Of a stretch of DNA of 64,000 bases, positions 22,645-35,759 are shown piece by piece. The notes below the pieces were generated by a model that was given only the letters and a program-made list of their open reading frames with translations, ran no database searches and was not told where the DNA came from. The stretch is from the NCBI RefSeq assembly GCF_034702125.1, contig NC_085871.1, forward strand, positions 33,722,248 through 33,786,247. The letters run 5' to 3'. The stretch is from Engraulis encrasicolus (Eukaryota; Chordata; Actinopteri; Clupeiformes; Engraulidae). Numbering within the stretch: position 1 is the stretch's first letter; each line of letters opens with the position of its first letter. Position numbers and translations under genes: made by a program.

Positions 22645-22916
22645 CTTCCCAAAAGACATTTGCTTCCAAATCCCATCCAGGACGCAATCTCAGGTTTGTA
22701 ATAAACATGTTCTGTGGACCCCTTGACTTGAGTCAACCAGTTGGCTAAAGGAAACATCTTCACTGCCTCACCAGGCTATAGCAGGCACTACAAGTGCCAA
22801 CCCAAAGAGTCAACATGGAGAGTGATGGGTGTTTCCATGAGAAGAACCTTACTGTGCCTGTACGATATGCAATGGTATTGTCACTGACCCCCTGGTAATG
22901 AAGTGCAGCCATTTGC
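22645..22916 (+). pseudogene. Truncated RING exon of a TRIM gene with its upstream block
   Basis: From the ATG at 22815 the frame reads MESDGCF like TRIM-1. A small insertion (near TGTGCC at about 22855) then breaks the frame. In the shifted frame it continues CTICNGIVTDPLVMKCSH and stops matching at about 22910, before the rest of the RING. The preceding 170 bp match 4898-5110 upstream of TRIM-1. It lies head-to-head with TRIM-2, about 600 bp from its start. It cannot make a RING domain. Confidence 0.88.
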
Positions 22917-22985
22917 CCAAGATGGCTACATTTGTGTGGTTATTTATATACCGTAGCAACATGGCAGAGAGTGATGAGTCTGCAC

Positions 22986-23093
<108 letters not shown>

Positions 23094-23399
23094 TTGAGAG
23101 AGAGAGAGCGAGGAGAGGAATTGGAAGAGGTTGATTTTCTTAAAAAAGTGATTATCTATGGGCCACACTGGGTGAAGAGGTGGGCTGCATGTGGCCCGCG
23201 GGCCTCCACTTGCCCATCCTGCTGTAGCATATAGCTAAACTGAACATCTGAAACTCCCTCCATTTTGTGCATGTGTGCTTAAGGCAATCATGGCGTTATT
23301 ACATATAGGCCTGGACTGTTATCGGGGATGCAGGGAATTTCCCAATGAGGCAACCATCCTCTAGCTCTAATGCTGTTGTCTTTTCTATATTTTACCCAC

Positions 23400-24483
<1,084 letters not shown>

Positions 24484-26598
24484 AATGCAGCGATGGAATG
24501 CCCTTTTGGTCCCAACCCAGCCCTGCATAACTGGAGAAAGTGAGAGCCCCGTCCTCCATACAGCTCAATGGCCAGGGCTATGCTAGTAAATTCAGGCAAT
24601 CCATAATAAAGGCCATGTTGAACACTGGGGATCTGAAATAGGTTTTGAGCTGGTGACATGCAGCTTTGATCATGCACAGCTGAAAATAAATCATGGGTCA
24701 ACAATAATTTAATTGGACCTCATTTAAAATGAGATGCATCCACCTAGTTCAGGTAATGACGACCTGTTGCTTGCTTGCCAAAAGTTGCCACACAGTAGTG
24801 TGTAGTGAATGCACGTTGCGACGTCAGAAACACAATATAATTGTGCATAAGGGCTCCTGCTCAACTCACATTCGTGCATAAACATGGTTCCATTTCTGCT
24901 TATCTCCTCTCCATGCGGCGAAGCACTACAATAGTTCTGTTATTGTCCCCATTCAGTTCGGTACAGTTTCAGTTCATTAGGGACCATGTACAATTTAAAC
25001 AAAATAGTTGCCTTTTTATGCCTTGTACTAGAGTTGGCCTCAGGATAGTTTACATCTGCAGTCCTGGCAGGACATGAAACATCCATAAAACATTGGTAGC
25101 TAAATGAAAGTGGAACAGTGGTCTGATCATTTGTACAGTAGATTCAGCCAGTAACATTCAGGAGCATCTCATGGACATAGGTTACACCTGACTGCCCTCT
25201 GAAAAATGAAAGCTAACTGGGCGAATACACTGGCCGTGACGAGATTAAAGGGACAGAGAATCGCTTCTGTGCAGCAAGAGCGATTGAAGCAACTCGAGTA
25301 TGTCCGTTAAAAGCAGAATGCAAGCATTCCAACATTCCCATTGGCTGTGGCCATTGACCTTCATACAGTCATTGGCTATGGCTGCTTGTCGCCGAACCGC
25401 GTCATAGCTAATTTGCCTAATATTTCCAGGAGGTCAACTACAAACTGTCGCTGTCGTCGCGCGACTCAATACAAAGTCAATTACTTCTGTCGTCTCGCTC
25501 ATGTTATGGCCGGTGTATTCGTGCGGTAAGGCATAATGTCAATCAATATTTTCTAAAATTTTCTAAAATATTTTCTTTCTCTTTCATACAAGAGTGATCA
25601 CATGTTCGTGAGACAAGGCAGAGGGTGAATTATGTGGGAAAAGGAGTGCAGATATTGATTGGTCCTTCATTTGTGCATCAATCTTTCAACCTTGCGCCAT
25701 AAGAGCCCTAGTGGTTCAATCCGAGAGCTTGGATTGAGTTTACTCACTTTCTTCACAGTCTCGTTATCTTTCTCTCTCTGTATCTCCCACTCTCAAAACA
25801 TAAATAAACAGAAATTTACAGGCAGGGTAAGGGGAACATGAGGGTGAATATGAGCTATGATTTGTTCCTTTTTTCATGATTTTTCTATATGCCCGGGTCA
25901 AATTGACCCAAACACCTTTTATGTAACCAAATCACGAACACCTTACAAGGGTTAATTGCTGTTTTGCAGAGTTGTACAAAGTAGATAGAGAAGTATTCTT
26001 ACAAATGTAATTAGAGCACTAGTAATTTCAACATTGTAATATCCCACCAGTGTTGTAATTACACCACTTCTACATTTACTTTATACACAACTTTGCTGCT
26101 TTGCCTAATTAATAGCTTCACCCAGTAGACTAACATTGAGACGCATCTCATGATGTGGATTACACCTGCCCTCTGAGCAATGCAAACCTGCAACAGTTCT
26201 GCCAGGAAGACTCAAGTGTCACGTATGCATTTTGACAAGCAAATCAGTGGTCAAAGTTTTCTTTATAATGATGGGTCTTCCTCACCTGTCTTGCTGCATC
26301 ATCTTTCTTGGTGTGGTAAGTTATCCTCGTTCGTCCACATATACTTATTACGAGTCACAAGTCACACAATTTGACTGAATTTCACAATTTCGACAACTTT
26401 AATATTCAATACATATGGTTGGTCATTATTTTAATTTACAAAGGTCGTGAACATTGAGCAACTACTTATATCAGTCAATGTTAACGGACAATAACATTAG
26501 GGGCAGAAAACATTCCATGTTTACTGCCTTCACTGTTCACTTCAATGTGCCAAGGATTAAATAAAAGTCAAAATGGAGCAGTTGTGTCATAGATTTGT
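24484..26598. other. Intergenic between LINE and TRIM-3
   Basis: No gene is seen. A short direct similarity exists between about 25150-25215 and 26125-26190 (GCATCTCATG ... TTACACCTG ... GCCCTCTGA). Bases 26350-26510 resemble 11440-11550. Open frames here are short and without domains. Confidence 0.45.
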
Positions 26599-26604
26599 TT
26601 TTAT
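26599..26604 (-). terminator. Probable polyadenylation signal of TRIM-3
   Basis: AATAAA on the minus strand, 127 bases past the TRIM-3 stop codon. Confidence 0.55.
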
Positions 26605-26730
26605 TGTTTCAGGACTAACCACAGCCTCATTAACCTTATAGTGTTTCCGCTACATACGAACATAGCAGTACACATAATTAGCCAACAATCCATTTCATCA
26701 TCATTTACAATTAAATAATGTGCTGCTGCA

Positions 26731-29247
26731 TTAAGGCTGTTCTGGAAAGCAGAGGCGTAGTGGACATTTCAGACTTCCAGTACTGAAGTAAGGGGAAAGC
26801 TTCTCATTGAAAGCATGGTTAAAGGTGCACAGAGTAACATCTGCGCTTGGGTCTGAAAATGTTATCTGCCCACGCTCATAGTCCAGCTCAATTCGAATCA
26901 TCTGAGGGCTCTTGGTCACCTTGATCTCCATCTTTGCCTTGACGCCCACCCGATACTTCCCACTGATGTATCGAATGCAATATATTCCACCCTCTGGCTG
27001 GAATTTCATCAGCTTCTTCCGACAGACAGACTTCTTCACCACACCGAGCACCCAGAAGTCATTGTCACCAACCTCCACATCCCAACTGTGACGACCAGTA
27101 GTAAACCCTTTGGACCCCAGCACACCTATAATGAATCGCTCTGGGATTTCAGGAACCTTCTGCTTGTCCTCAGTGTATGTAAGTGAAGTGAGATCTTCAG
27201 AGATGATGAGTTTGGGAGCGGCCGTGTTTGGGTCCAGAACCATTGGATCTGCAGGGACAAGCCAAAGTATAATGTAAATGGTGGGACATTCTTTTCGTTT
27301 TAATTATTTACACAATGCACTCGATTGATGTAGGTTACTTAGTCTGAAAACCATGCATCACAACAGTTACTATACTCACTGTATCTCTGATATGACTCTG
27401 TCCATAGCTGATGATTCAGAGAGCATACATGTTGTACCATGTTAATCAGGCAGCCTGACAAATTCTCTGGCTCTTCTGTTTCACACTGGAGCCTGTAAGA
27501 CGTTAATACAGTAGACACTGTGAGTACAAACAATAAGCTGTTACCTCCAGGCAGTCAATAATTGGCATGATGAGACAGAGCTATTCAATGTTTCAAGAAG
27601 GAGGCCGCACCTTGCATAGAAGTAGCTTTTTATTGCATAACCGCGTTTCGGCGTGTGCATTCTTCATTGGGTCCACTGAAGAAGGCACACACCGAAACAC
27701 GGTTGTGCATTTAAAAAAAACTATTATGTAAGGTGCGGCCTCCTTCTTGAAACATTGAATTTACTATTTGGGCCAGAATCCTCAGAAATTAAATAATTAA
27801 CCCCTTAGCGCAGCACTATGGCTCTCTGTAATGTCATTTCAATGTTGTTATGATGTAGTTTAGCATTTTCTGCAAGTGAATAGGGTCGCCGGCGACCCCT
27901 GCTGCAGTAAGAGGCTACGAGTGATGCTTGCTCCAAGAAGAAAAAAAGAGACATAACATAACATTAACATACCTGTGTGGACTTGAATAGTAGGACTGGT
28001 GGAAATGGAAGAAAATATGAATGGAATGGAAGAAAAAATTGTTTGAGAATGGTTATTTCAGGACATGAGCCGTTACTACTATTAACAATAATCATAATAC
28101 ATCTTTAGAGTGCTTTTCAAGATACCAAAGGTCAAGAATACTTGAAAAAAATGCATGAATCATGAACAATTTGGATTTCGCATCACTTGCTCTAGCACTA
28201 CAAAAACAAAATTGAAGTTCTACAGTAAATCCACTAACTGTTGAAGTCCTACCTGTAGAAACTGGATGTGGTCGGACGCCATTTCCTTTTTTATTGTCTC
28301 AATAGTTTCCTGCAAAGTACTGATCTCTCCCCGAAGTCTTTCCATTCTGTCCTCCATTGCCCTGCTTTTCTTTTCTTTCTCGTCTCTCAGGGCCTGAAGC
28401 TTGACTGCTTCTTGCACATTTAAGAATGTGTGAAGTTTTTCAAACTGCTTAATTATATGAAGTTCAGCAGATTCAGCTTGATTCTGAAAACATATTCACA
28501 TGCATAGTAGAGATTGTTATTGTTATTATTAGTAGAGATTGTTATTATTATTAGTAGAGATTGTTATTGTTATTATTCAATGCAATTAAATTGTCATATA
28601 TTTTGATCTTGTGAAACAATATAATGCATGGTATTCCTACCTGCATGTGTGTGGAAATGTTTTGAAGTTCATCTTCCCTTTGCTTCAGAGTATGCAGACT
28701 TTGATGGAAAGTAGTCAAACCACCTTCTATTTCCTGCTGCACTCAGACAAATAAGAATGTCAAAAACATAGTGATTACCATAGCATTCACAAGAAACAAT
28801 GTTTACTTCCAAACTCTGGTGATACGACGTCGACCAGTTTTACTTCACCTTTAAGTCTTCCACAACTTCTTCGATGGGAGAGCAGGTGTGGTTTTTATGT
28901 CTCTTGGATGTGTGGCAGATGACACAAATAGACTGCTTGTCCTCGACACAAAACAATTTCACCTTCTCGCCATGCAGGGGACATAGCTGGTCCAACTGAA
29001 CAACAGGTAGACCGACCGCTGACCTTATTTTAACTGACTCACAAAGATCCTTGAAGGCCAGGCTTTGTGTGGGTTCCTCAGATGAACATTCCTTTCTGCA
29101 GACGGGACACAACAACACATCCCGGTCTTTCCAGTACTGTCGCAGACACTCTTGGCAGAAGGTATGGCTACACTTCAAAGACACGGGGTCAGTAAAAATG
29201 TCATGGCATATTGTACAGGTAAGATTCTCCACAGGGAAGCTGTCCAT
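26731..29247 (-). CDS. TRIM-3: RING/B-box/coiled-coil/PRY-SPRY E3 ligase
   Basis: Predicted 459-aa E3 ubiquitin ligase, the most compact of the three. The exons in order are 29247-28849, 28736-28641, 28483-28253, 27995-27973, 27492-27380 and 27248-26731. They sum to 1380 nt with consistent phases. The RING ligands are C11, C14, C26, H28, C31, C34, C47 and C50. The B-box ligands run from C89 to H120. The coiled coil spans about 134-240. PRY-SPRY starts near N288 with LDP at 292-294, then GFTTGRHSWDVEVGDN, and ends CPLRLCFPEQP. All zinc ligands are intact. The start ATG is the only one before the RING. It is a close paralogue of TRIM-2, with matching 3' flank and orientation. IRF-like motifs lie about 40-90 bases upstream of the ATG. 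An inflammation- or virus-responsive role is inferred from the family, not shown. Confidence 0.93.
27583..27760. mobile_element. MITE with perfect 31-bp TIRs in TRIM-3 intron 4
   Basis: Bases 27583-27613 and 27730-27760 are exact reverse complements (core AAGAAGGAGGCCGCACC). The centre is a second palindrome around CGCGTTTCGGCGTGTGC and GCACACACCGAAACACG. The perfect arms point to a fairly recent insertion. Confidence 0.92.
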
Positions 29248-29287
29248 CCTGCCCTTCTCTTAACTGGCACTGGTAACTTTAGTAACA

Positions 29288-29354
29288 GATTTCGTTTCGA
29301 TAGACAACTGACAGAGGAAGCGGTTAAGTTTCGATTCCCAAATTAATATATAAA
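29288..29354 (-). promoter_or_regulatory. TRIM-3 upstream region with ETS/IRF-like and TATA-like motifs
   Basis: On the minus strand, in transcription order, there is a TATATA-containing word (about 29354-29345), then GGAATCGAAACT (29338-29327), then TCGAAACGAAATC (29300-29288). GGAANNGAAA is the ETS-IRF composite consensus. It differs from a classic ISRE (GAAANNGAAACT) at one position. The third motif contains AANNGAAA. Function is inferred only. Confidence 0.45.
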
Positions 29355-29867
29355 GAGGCCCCACCCTTTAGTGTCGTAATGTTTGGTTTCTAGGCAACAT
29401 CAACATCATGTTTTGAAACTGTTAGAAAATAGGCTAGATTCTGAGGTGCTGAAATTTGATGCATTGGCTTACAACAAGTAGTTAAGGAATTGATTTGTGT
29501 TTGCAAAGAAATCCTACAATATTTTTTAAATGATTAAAAACATTAAAATAACTTTTTGTCTTGCTTTTCCCTGTGTTAGATTGAGTACTCAAACCACAAT
29601 GGCCCCATGTGACAATCATGAGATGAAGATTAAATGAATGCTGATTAATCAAAAAAATGCTGATTAGTCATAGCCTCACGAGCCATCCTATGTACTTCCG
29701 CCGAAGGATTGGCTCCACTACTTGTCTGGCTCTTGTTTTCTGTGGAGCGATTGCAGAGGTAGAATCTTGGCGCCCAATGCTCCCCAGAAAACGGCCAATA
29801 AGCAAATAAGCGCCCCATGTGGGGGAGGTCGCTCGTGACGATGACGTAAACGTCTGCGCCAATGGCT

Positions 29868-30038
29868 CTGGGGTCCGTATCTCGAAAGCGTCTTTGCTAA
29901 CGACGGTAGCAACGTCCTTCTTAAGAGCGACTCAACTCTCTCTCGACAGCGACGCTCACCACTGAATCCAAGGGAATGGTAAGACGGTCTTAAGACGGTT
30001 AGCAATGACAAGAGATGACATGAGAAACGGACCCCTGG
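29868..30038. mobile_element. MITE with GGGGTCCGT...ACGGACCCC ends
   Basis: CTGGGGTCCGTATCTCGAAA at the left is mirrored by TGAGAAACGGACCCCTGG at the right, with inner GTCTTAAGAC palindromes. It is about 170 bp and non-coding. Confidence 0.75.
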
Positions 30039-30859
30039 TCTGCGCTATGTTGTTGTTGAGTAACTGTCGGCGATTGGGTGAGAGCTGTCCAATAATTTCA
30101 AACCATAACTGAGTGTAAACTTCCCGCTTCCTGCAATCGCGTCAGATCACACAAGCTCCAGACCATGAATACGAAATGAAATGGTAGTATTATGGGATGG
30201 TCAGGACCAGGCTAGATTAATCACCTATTATTTTTAGGAGAGTAGCAGGAGATGTCATCAAGAGCTTAGTGTAAGGCAAGATTAAAATCAGTCCTTTGAT
30301 ATTTGATTAATTGATTGTATATTCTCCTTAGAACAGCTGACAGGAGTTCAAAGAGCATACAGGAAGAACAGCAATGTGCAAATTAACTCCTTGAAGTATC
30401 ATTCTTCCTAGGGCACAGGATGCTTGGACATAATTATCCACATTGCTACATTCTTTGGACAATAATGCAATAATTGGACAATAATGCAGTACTTATATCT
30501 GGATTGTTTTTTTCATTTAATAAAATGGTTATATAATAAAATCACTTAGGCTGTAAATATATAACATAATATATAACGTTACGATTGTGTTTGCCCTCCT
30601 CTACTCTGTGTTACGGTTTGCAGAGTAGCCTATGCTACAACCTTGCTCAGAACTGTGTAAAATCATTGGCATCTACATGGGCTATTTTATTTGTGGATGT
30701 GAGAAGTAGGACAATGGCTGACCAATGGCATGGCCCTTTTGAACCCCTTCACAGGGCCCATATGTAAACCCAATTCTTCTCATTAAAATTAACCTTTAGA
30801 GAGTTTGCAATTATATCCGTATGAGGAGCTCCCACACACACAGCCATCCGGATGCTTTG
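30039..30859. other. Intergenic, no feature seen
   Basis: No gene, repeat boundary or long open frame that I can support. Confidence 0.4.
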
Positions 30860-31130
30860 CTTGTGAATGTGCGTTACGCCCCTTTTTGGGAGAAACAAAC
30901 CGAATGTCTCATTAACTTACATGCTACATCGGCTAGCCTAAATAAACACAGTCCATGCTTCAGCCATGGCTGTTTGGCTATATTATTTGCACAACCGGCA
31001 ACACAACATTTTGAGCGTGAACAACGCTAGTCTACAGGTCCTTGTCTTTCGTTTATTCTTTCCCAACACCTTCAATGGACTTGCATTGGCTTTCCCCCCA
31101 ATGTTTTCCCCCAAAAAAGGGCGTAACACA
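30860..31130. mobile_element. MITE-like element with GTTACGCCC ends
   Basis: The left GTGCGTTACGCCCCTTTTTGG and right CCAAAAAAGGGCGTAACACAC segments are inverted copies. It overlaps the dispersed repeat shared with 13690-13780. Borders are approximate. Confidence 0.55.
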
Positions 31131-31660
31131 CACAGCACACGTCACGCCATTCATGTGTATTGACACCCATGATGATATGACTCATTCATAATAAGCTAAC
31201 ACATCCGTGCCAAGAGTAAGACTTTCAAAAAGTATATTTGATTACCACTGACATCCGTGACATGTCATTAACAGTATGGCTTACTCGTGAGGTTCACCTT
31301 GTTATTTTTTGAATGCTGTACTACCCATTTGAGAAGACTTTACTTTCATAGTTTCACATTAGCCTGGCATTACCCAGAGAAAGACTGTACATTAAGACTT
31401 GGTCATTGTCATACTGATGATAGGGTATTTATAACACAGGCTCTGTCTTGACACACCATGCATTGTTGAAACTTCACGCAACAGAAAGAAGCCTGTCTTT
31501 TAAAGAGGCAATATATTACATAGCATGACAAGAGCATATTATTGTTGTTGCTGTGTCTTCTACACAAGCCATTAAAATGAGCTTGATGTGCGATTCAGCA
31601 GAGTGCGTTTGAGTAATCGTTTATTAATTCCGGGGTGGAAATTAAGGAATTAATCGATCA

Positions 31661-31815
31661 CTTGGCCACTGCCAGCTTCGGCTGTCCCTGGACAAAATCA
31701 TGTCAAAGGGCCCTATTTTCAATACATATAATGTAATGGGGTCGCAACTCTGCCCCCCACTCTCCCTGGGTCCGGGACAACTGACCCATTTGCACCCCCT
31801 GTCGACGGGCCTGAC
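31661..31815 (+). repeat. GGGCCCGGGACAA dispersed repeat, copy A
   Basis: Contains GACAAAATCATGTCAAAGGGCCC, then CTCTCCCTGGGTCCGGGACAACTGACCC, then a C-rich tail and GACGGGCC. The six copies in this window share this order. The full copies have inverted CAGGGCC-type ends, suggesting an hAT-like MITE. Confidence 0.75.
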
Positions 31816-32454
31816 TGTGCTCATTTATGAAGAACAGCGGACGTTTAATGCTTCTATCTGTGTAACCTCGCTGCATTGATAACTCAAATCAATTGTGGCT
31901 TTGTCGGTTAAGCATATGAAAGCTGTAGTGTGCCCCATGCAAACGTCTCTCCATAAACATTGATTCATTATTTTTTTGAGAACAAGGAGAAGCAGACCAA
32001 CCAAGTACATGCAGGCAGTTTTACCAGCATGTTATATGAGGCCATCCTGAAAAATAACCGTATCACCAATAACAAATATTCAAATCGCAAAGAGGAGTTA
32101 TGACATCATAAACGCAATCGATTTTTGCATTTCGCAATAACCACAGTTAAGATGCAGTGTGCCAGATCAATTTAGGCATTGTGAGGCATTGCACAATGAA
32201 ACGGGTCCTACTGACTATGTATTAGATATAATGTGTTTTGTGTTTTATCGTGTTTTAGATATAATGAAGCTTGCAGGCATGTAGGCCTACTCTATAAACT
32301 CTTCAGTCTTCTGTGAGGACTGAAATTCTATAAAAGAATAAAAGCAGAATGACCAGTAGGGGTCAGCATTGTCCTTCAGTTGAAGGCTACGGGCTGCCAA
32401 AGGCTGGTCAAGGCTGCCAGATTAAGTTGATAAAAAATATTGATAGAACAGTAT
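31816..32454. other. Intergenic, no feature seen
   Basis: No supported gene or repeat. Confidence 0.4.
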
Positions 32455-32562
32455 GCCATGGTGACAGGAAGGGAGTGGGAGGGAAATTACCCCTGACAGT
32501 AATCAAATCCTGGTACCCGGCATAACAGTGCGGTGCCTTAGCCGTTTCAGCCATGGCCAAAG
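32455..32562 (-). mobile_element. tRNA-derived SINE fragment
   Basis: Reversed, it reads like a tRNA head (GGCTAAGGCACCGCACTG, then a B-box-like GGATTTGATTAC) followed by the body CCCTTCCTGTCACCATGG. It is the same family as 36841-36977, 38495-38600 and 39770-40012. Confidence 0.6.
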
Positions 32563-33186
32563 TACATACTGTATTTCAGTGTTACAAAACAGTAGGCCTA
32601 ATGGAAAGCTATGTAATACCTTGTTATCTAAACAAAAGGAAAATAACAATACTTCAACCTATGCCAATGGAGCAATACACAACTACATAATTAATAATGG
32701 CCATCTTGATGATTTATGAACTGTTACATTCATTTCAGGAAAGTGCTAAAAGTGATATGTACGTTACTTACAAGCTTTGTTCTGCTCTTTCACTGATTAA
32801 GATCAGTATAGGCAATCTGATTGTCTGATCCAAATACAAATATGTCTGTTGCAAATACTGTATTTGTTGATATTCCAACAGATAACACATAACACATATA
32901 ACAACATATAACACGCCCTGTAATGTACTGTTGCACTGTTCCAAACAAGAGGTTACCGCTTTTTTTCAATGTCTCTGCTACAATAAATCTCTAAGAGTTA
33001 AGTTCAGCGTAGCAAAGAGCACAGCCGTATAAAACATTAAAATTGGGCTTTGTCATGACAATTTTTCAGACTGAGAAATGCAAAGTGTGGTGTGAGAGAG
33101 TGAGAAGGGGCCAAAGTAAATGAGTCTCACTCTCAAAGAGGATTAATTGGATATCTATTGTGTCAGTACGCTACATACAATGAAGC
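32563..33186. other. Intergenic, no feature seen
   Basis: AT-rich sequence without a supported gene. Confidence 0.4.
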
Positions 33187-33345
33187 CGACAGAGGTGGAC
33201 AAATGGGTCAGTTGTCCTCCTTGGTCCAGGGAGAGAGGGGGCCCAGAAATGGGTCCTCATTGCATTGTACAGTAAGCATTGAGCGGAGGGTCCCTTCACA
33301 TGATTTTGTCCTGGGCCCGGCCAAAGCTGTCACGGGCCCTGCCTA
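33187..33345 (-). repeat. GGGCCCGGGACAA dispersed repeat, copy B
   Basis: Reverse orientation. Contains GTCAGTTGTCC, CAGGGAGAGAGGGGGCCCAG and ATGATTTTGTCCTGGGCCCGG in the family order. Confidence 0.8.
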
Positions 33346-34370
33346 AGTACAGTATTACATGTTCATACATTAACATACGCTATGAAATTAATCATATGTG
33401 GAAATTATGGTTAGTCTGACATGTACTGTACCTACCTATAGTTACTCTTGTGCCTTCAGGTTTTTAATTTTTGAAATTAACTATTTACGTACAGAACAAA
33501 TCCACATGAGGTGATAAAAAGGAAAGAATACACACAAGTTCGAAGCATACAAGGTTCCATTCAGATAATATGTTACATGTTAAACAAAATAGCATAAATT
33601 AATATAGGAGTGATTCTACGAATCGGCTGCGCTTTTAAATCCATGGATTTTATTTGCCAATTCCACTAACTATTAACTGCATCCAATTATGTTTTGGACA
33701 TTAGCACACATTTATCTTTCATATAATACAGAAAGTGTAGACATGGCATTATTTCCCTCAGCAAGAATGAATATTTAATACTGGTTTTGGGCATTTTCAT
33801 GCCGTCCCGTTTTCCAAATGTCAGATTCAGTCTTCATATTAGCATGTAAAGAAACTTGTTTTGCCCAAGACGATTGCAAATGTTGATTCACAGTAATCAT
33901 CACAATATGACAGAACTGTCAGAAAGACCACTGTCCTTTCCATTATAAATGAAATTTGCCGTTTTGTGTGTGTCCACGAAAACTGTGTTAACCGTGTCAC
34001 GATCTGAAACCCCCTCCATAAATCAGTAATGGTTTGGTCTTAGGCCATACGAATAACATCACGTGATGTCATAACCTCTTTGGCAGGATATGGGAAGACT
34101 TTTTGGTAAGTTTTGAGCTCCATCCTTCCATAATTTAATCCATTCTTTTTCATGTTCTCATAGCGGGAAAATTGCCTGTCAACTGTGTTATCAACATATT
34201 CATAAGAATCTGAATTAGAAATCACATGTAGAAAAACACAGACAAAGCATACAAAGATATGAATTGATTAAGGTGTTGTGGTGGAACTTCTGAGGTCCTC
34301 AGTTAGCACAACACCATAAAAATGGCTGAAATGTCAAGCCGTGTCACCGTCAATGGTGTTACAATTAGCT
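33346..34370. other. Intergenic, no feature seen
   Basis: Unique-looking AT-rich sequence. The minus-strand frame at 34040-34225 has no domain. Confidence 0.4.
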
Positions 34371-34378
34371 ATGACAGT

Positions 34379-34576
34379 CAGGGTTGCCAGATGAGGCTGA
34401 TGATTTCCAGCCCAAAAAATGTTCAAAACCCGCCTAGAAGCACAAAATCCCGCCCAATTCTATTGATTTCTATGGCAAAAAGTGGACAGGTTTTTCTGAT
34501 AAATGCCATTTTTACCCGCACACGGCCATCCTAAGCAGCCCAATTGGGCGGGAACCAGCCCAATCTGGCAACACTG
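34379..34576. mobile_element. hAT MITE, CAGTGTTGCCAGAT family, copy 2 (198 bp)
   Basis: Ends CAGGGTTGCCAGATG and ATCTGGCAACACTG, flanked by a perfect 8-bp duplication ATGACAGT (34371-34378, 34577-34584). Subterminal CAGCCCAAA and GGGCGGGAACCAGCCC words are also inverted. Confidence 0.95.
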
Positions 34577-34584
34577 ATGACAGT

Positions 34585-35600
34585 GGAGGAGGAGTATGTT
34601 TTTGCCAATTTGTCTCCATATTGACAAATTAAAAAACAAAATAATTTGTGTTCTAGGGAGATGGGTTCGTCTGCTCTGTTTTTTCTCCTAAAAAAGTGCC
34701 GACTTGTTCCCCTGCACTGTTGACCGTAACACAGTTGAGTAACACGGTTGACTGTTTTGAAAGTGTTTTTGAGCTATTGATCCCTTATGTGTTGGAAAAA
34801 TCCTTTGAACAGACACTAGGGATTATCTCTGGAGAAGGAAGTCTTGTCTAAGGAGGGTGACTAAATTCAAAGCAGACGTTACAGGGATTTATAATGAAAA
34901 ATGTGTCAGTCTGTATCACAGTGCATCATAAGATCCTACTTATTAAGCTCAACAATCACATTTTCTATATCAGTTGCACAGATTAATGACAACATTATTG
35001 CTAAGGGACATAAGCACTTTCAAACGTATGTTGTTTCAACTCTGTAGTATTTTATATATATGTTTGAAATGACATAGTATTTGTCCATAACACTGTTGAC
35101 AAAATAATCAAGCAAATGTTCGCTTTCATTAGAGTATTTATCAAATGATTTAAGATTAAGCTTGGCAATTTGTTTGTTTGGAAACTTAAATATATACACT
35201 ATGTATACATCTAGGTCATTTAGTTGAAAAAAAATACTGATAATTGACATTTTGCTTTTGCCAAAAGCTTAGGCGAATCGTAGAATCACTCATAGACATG
35301 TATTGTCCAGTCACAGGAAGGTTTGTAAAATATTGTCCTGTTTTCAAGTTGCAGTGTGGATTGTTGTTCATGCTCCTGTGCAACGGCCTATTGAGGAACC
35401 GCACAAACAACCACAGAGCCGTAGATAGGAAGAGTTGACACAGTCTTTGATCTTTGGTCACATGGTTTTACGCTAGCCTCGTTGGGCCCTGCTAACCCCA
35501 TCCCTGCCATAGGTTTGTGTTAGCATGGTTAGGTTACGTGTATCATTCTAGGAATTAGACTGTGCCTCTTTTGTTCTGACACAAGTTGTCCTTTTGTAAT
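34585..35600. other. Intergenic, no feature seen
   Basis: No supported gene; only short frames without domains. Confidence 0.4.
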
Positions 35601-35759
35601 TACACAGTCCCTTGAAATTGTGTGCTTTGAAATGCGCAAGAACTGTTGTTATATCAATTCTTCTCAGAGTCCCCAATAATGGTCTATGGAAACGGATGCT
35701 ACATTTGGATCTAAGGGAAGGCTGTGCAAAACTGAATGGGACCATGAGGTCGGCCATCT

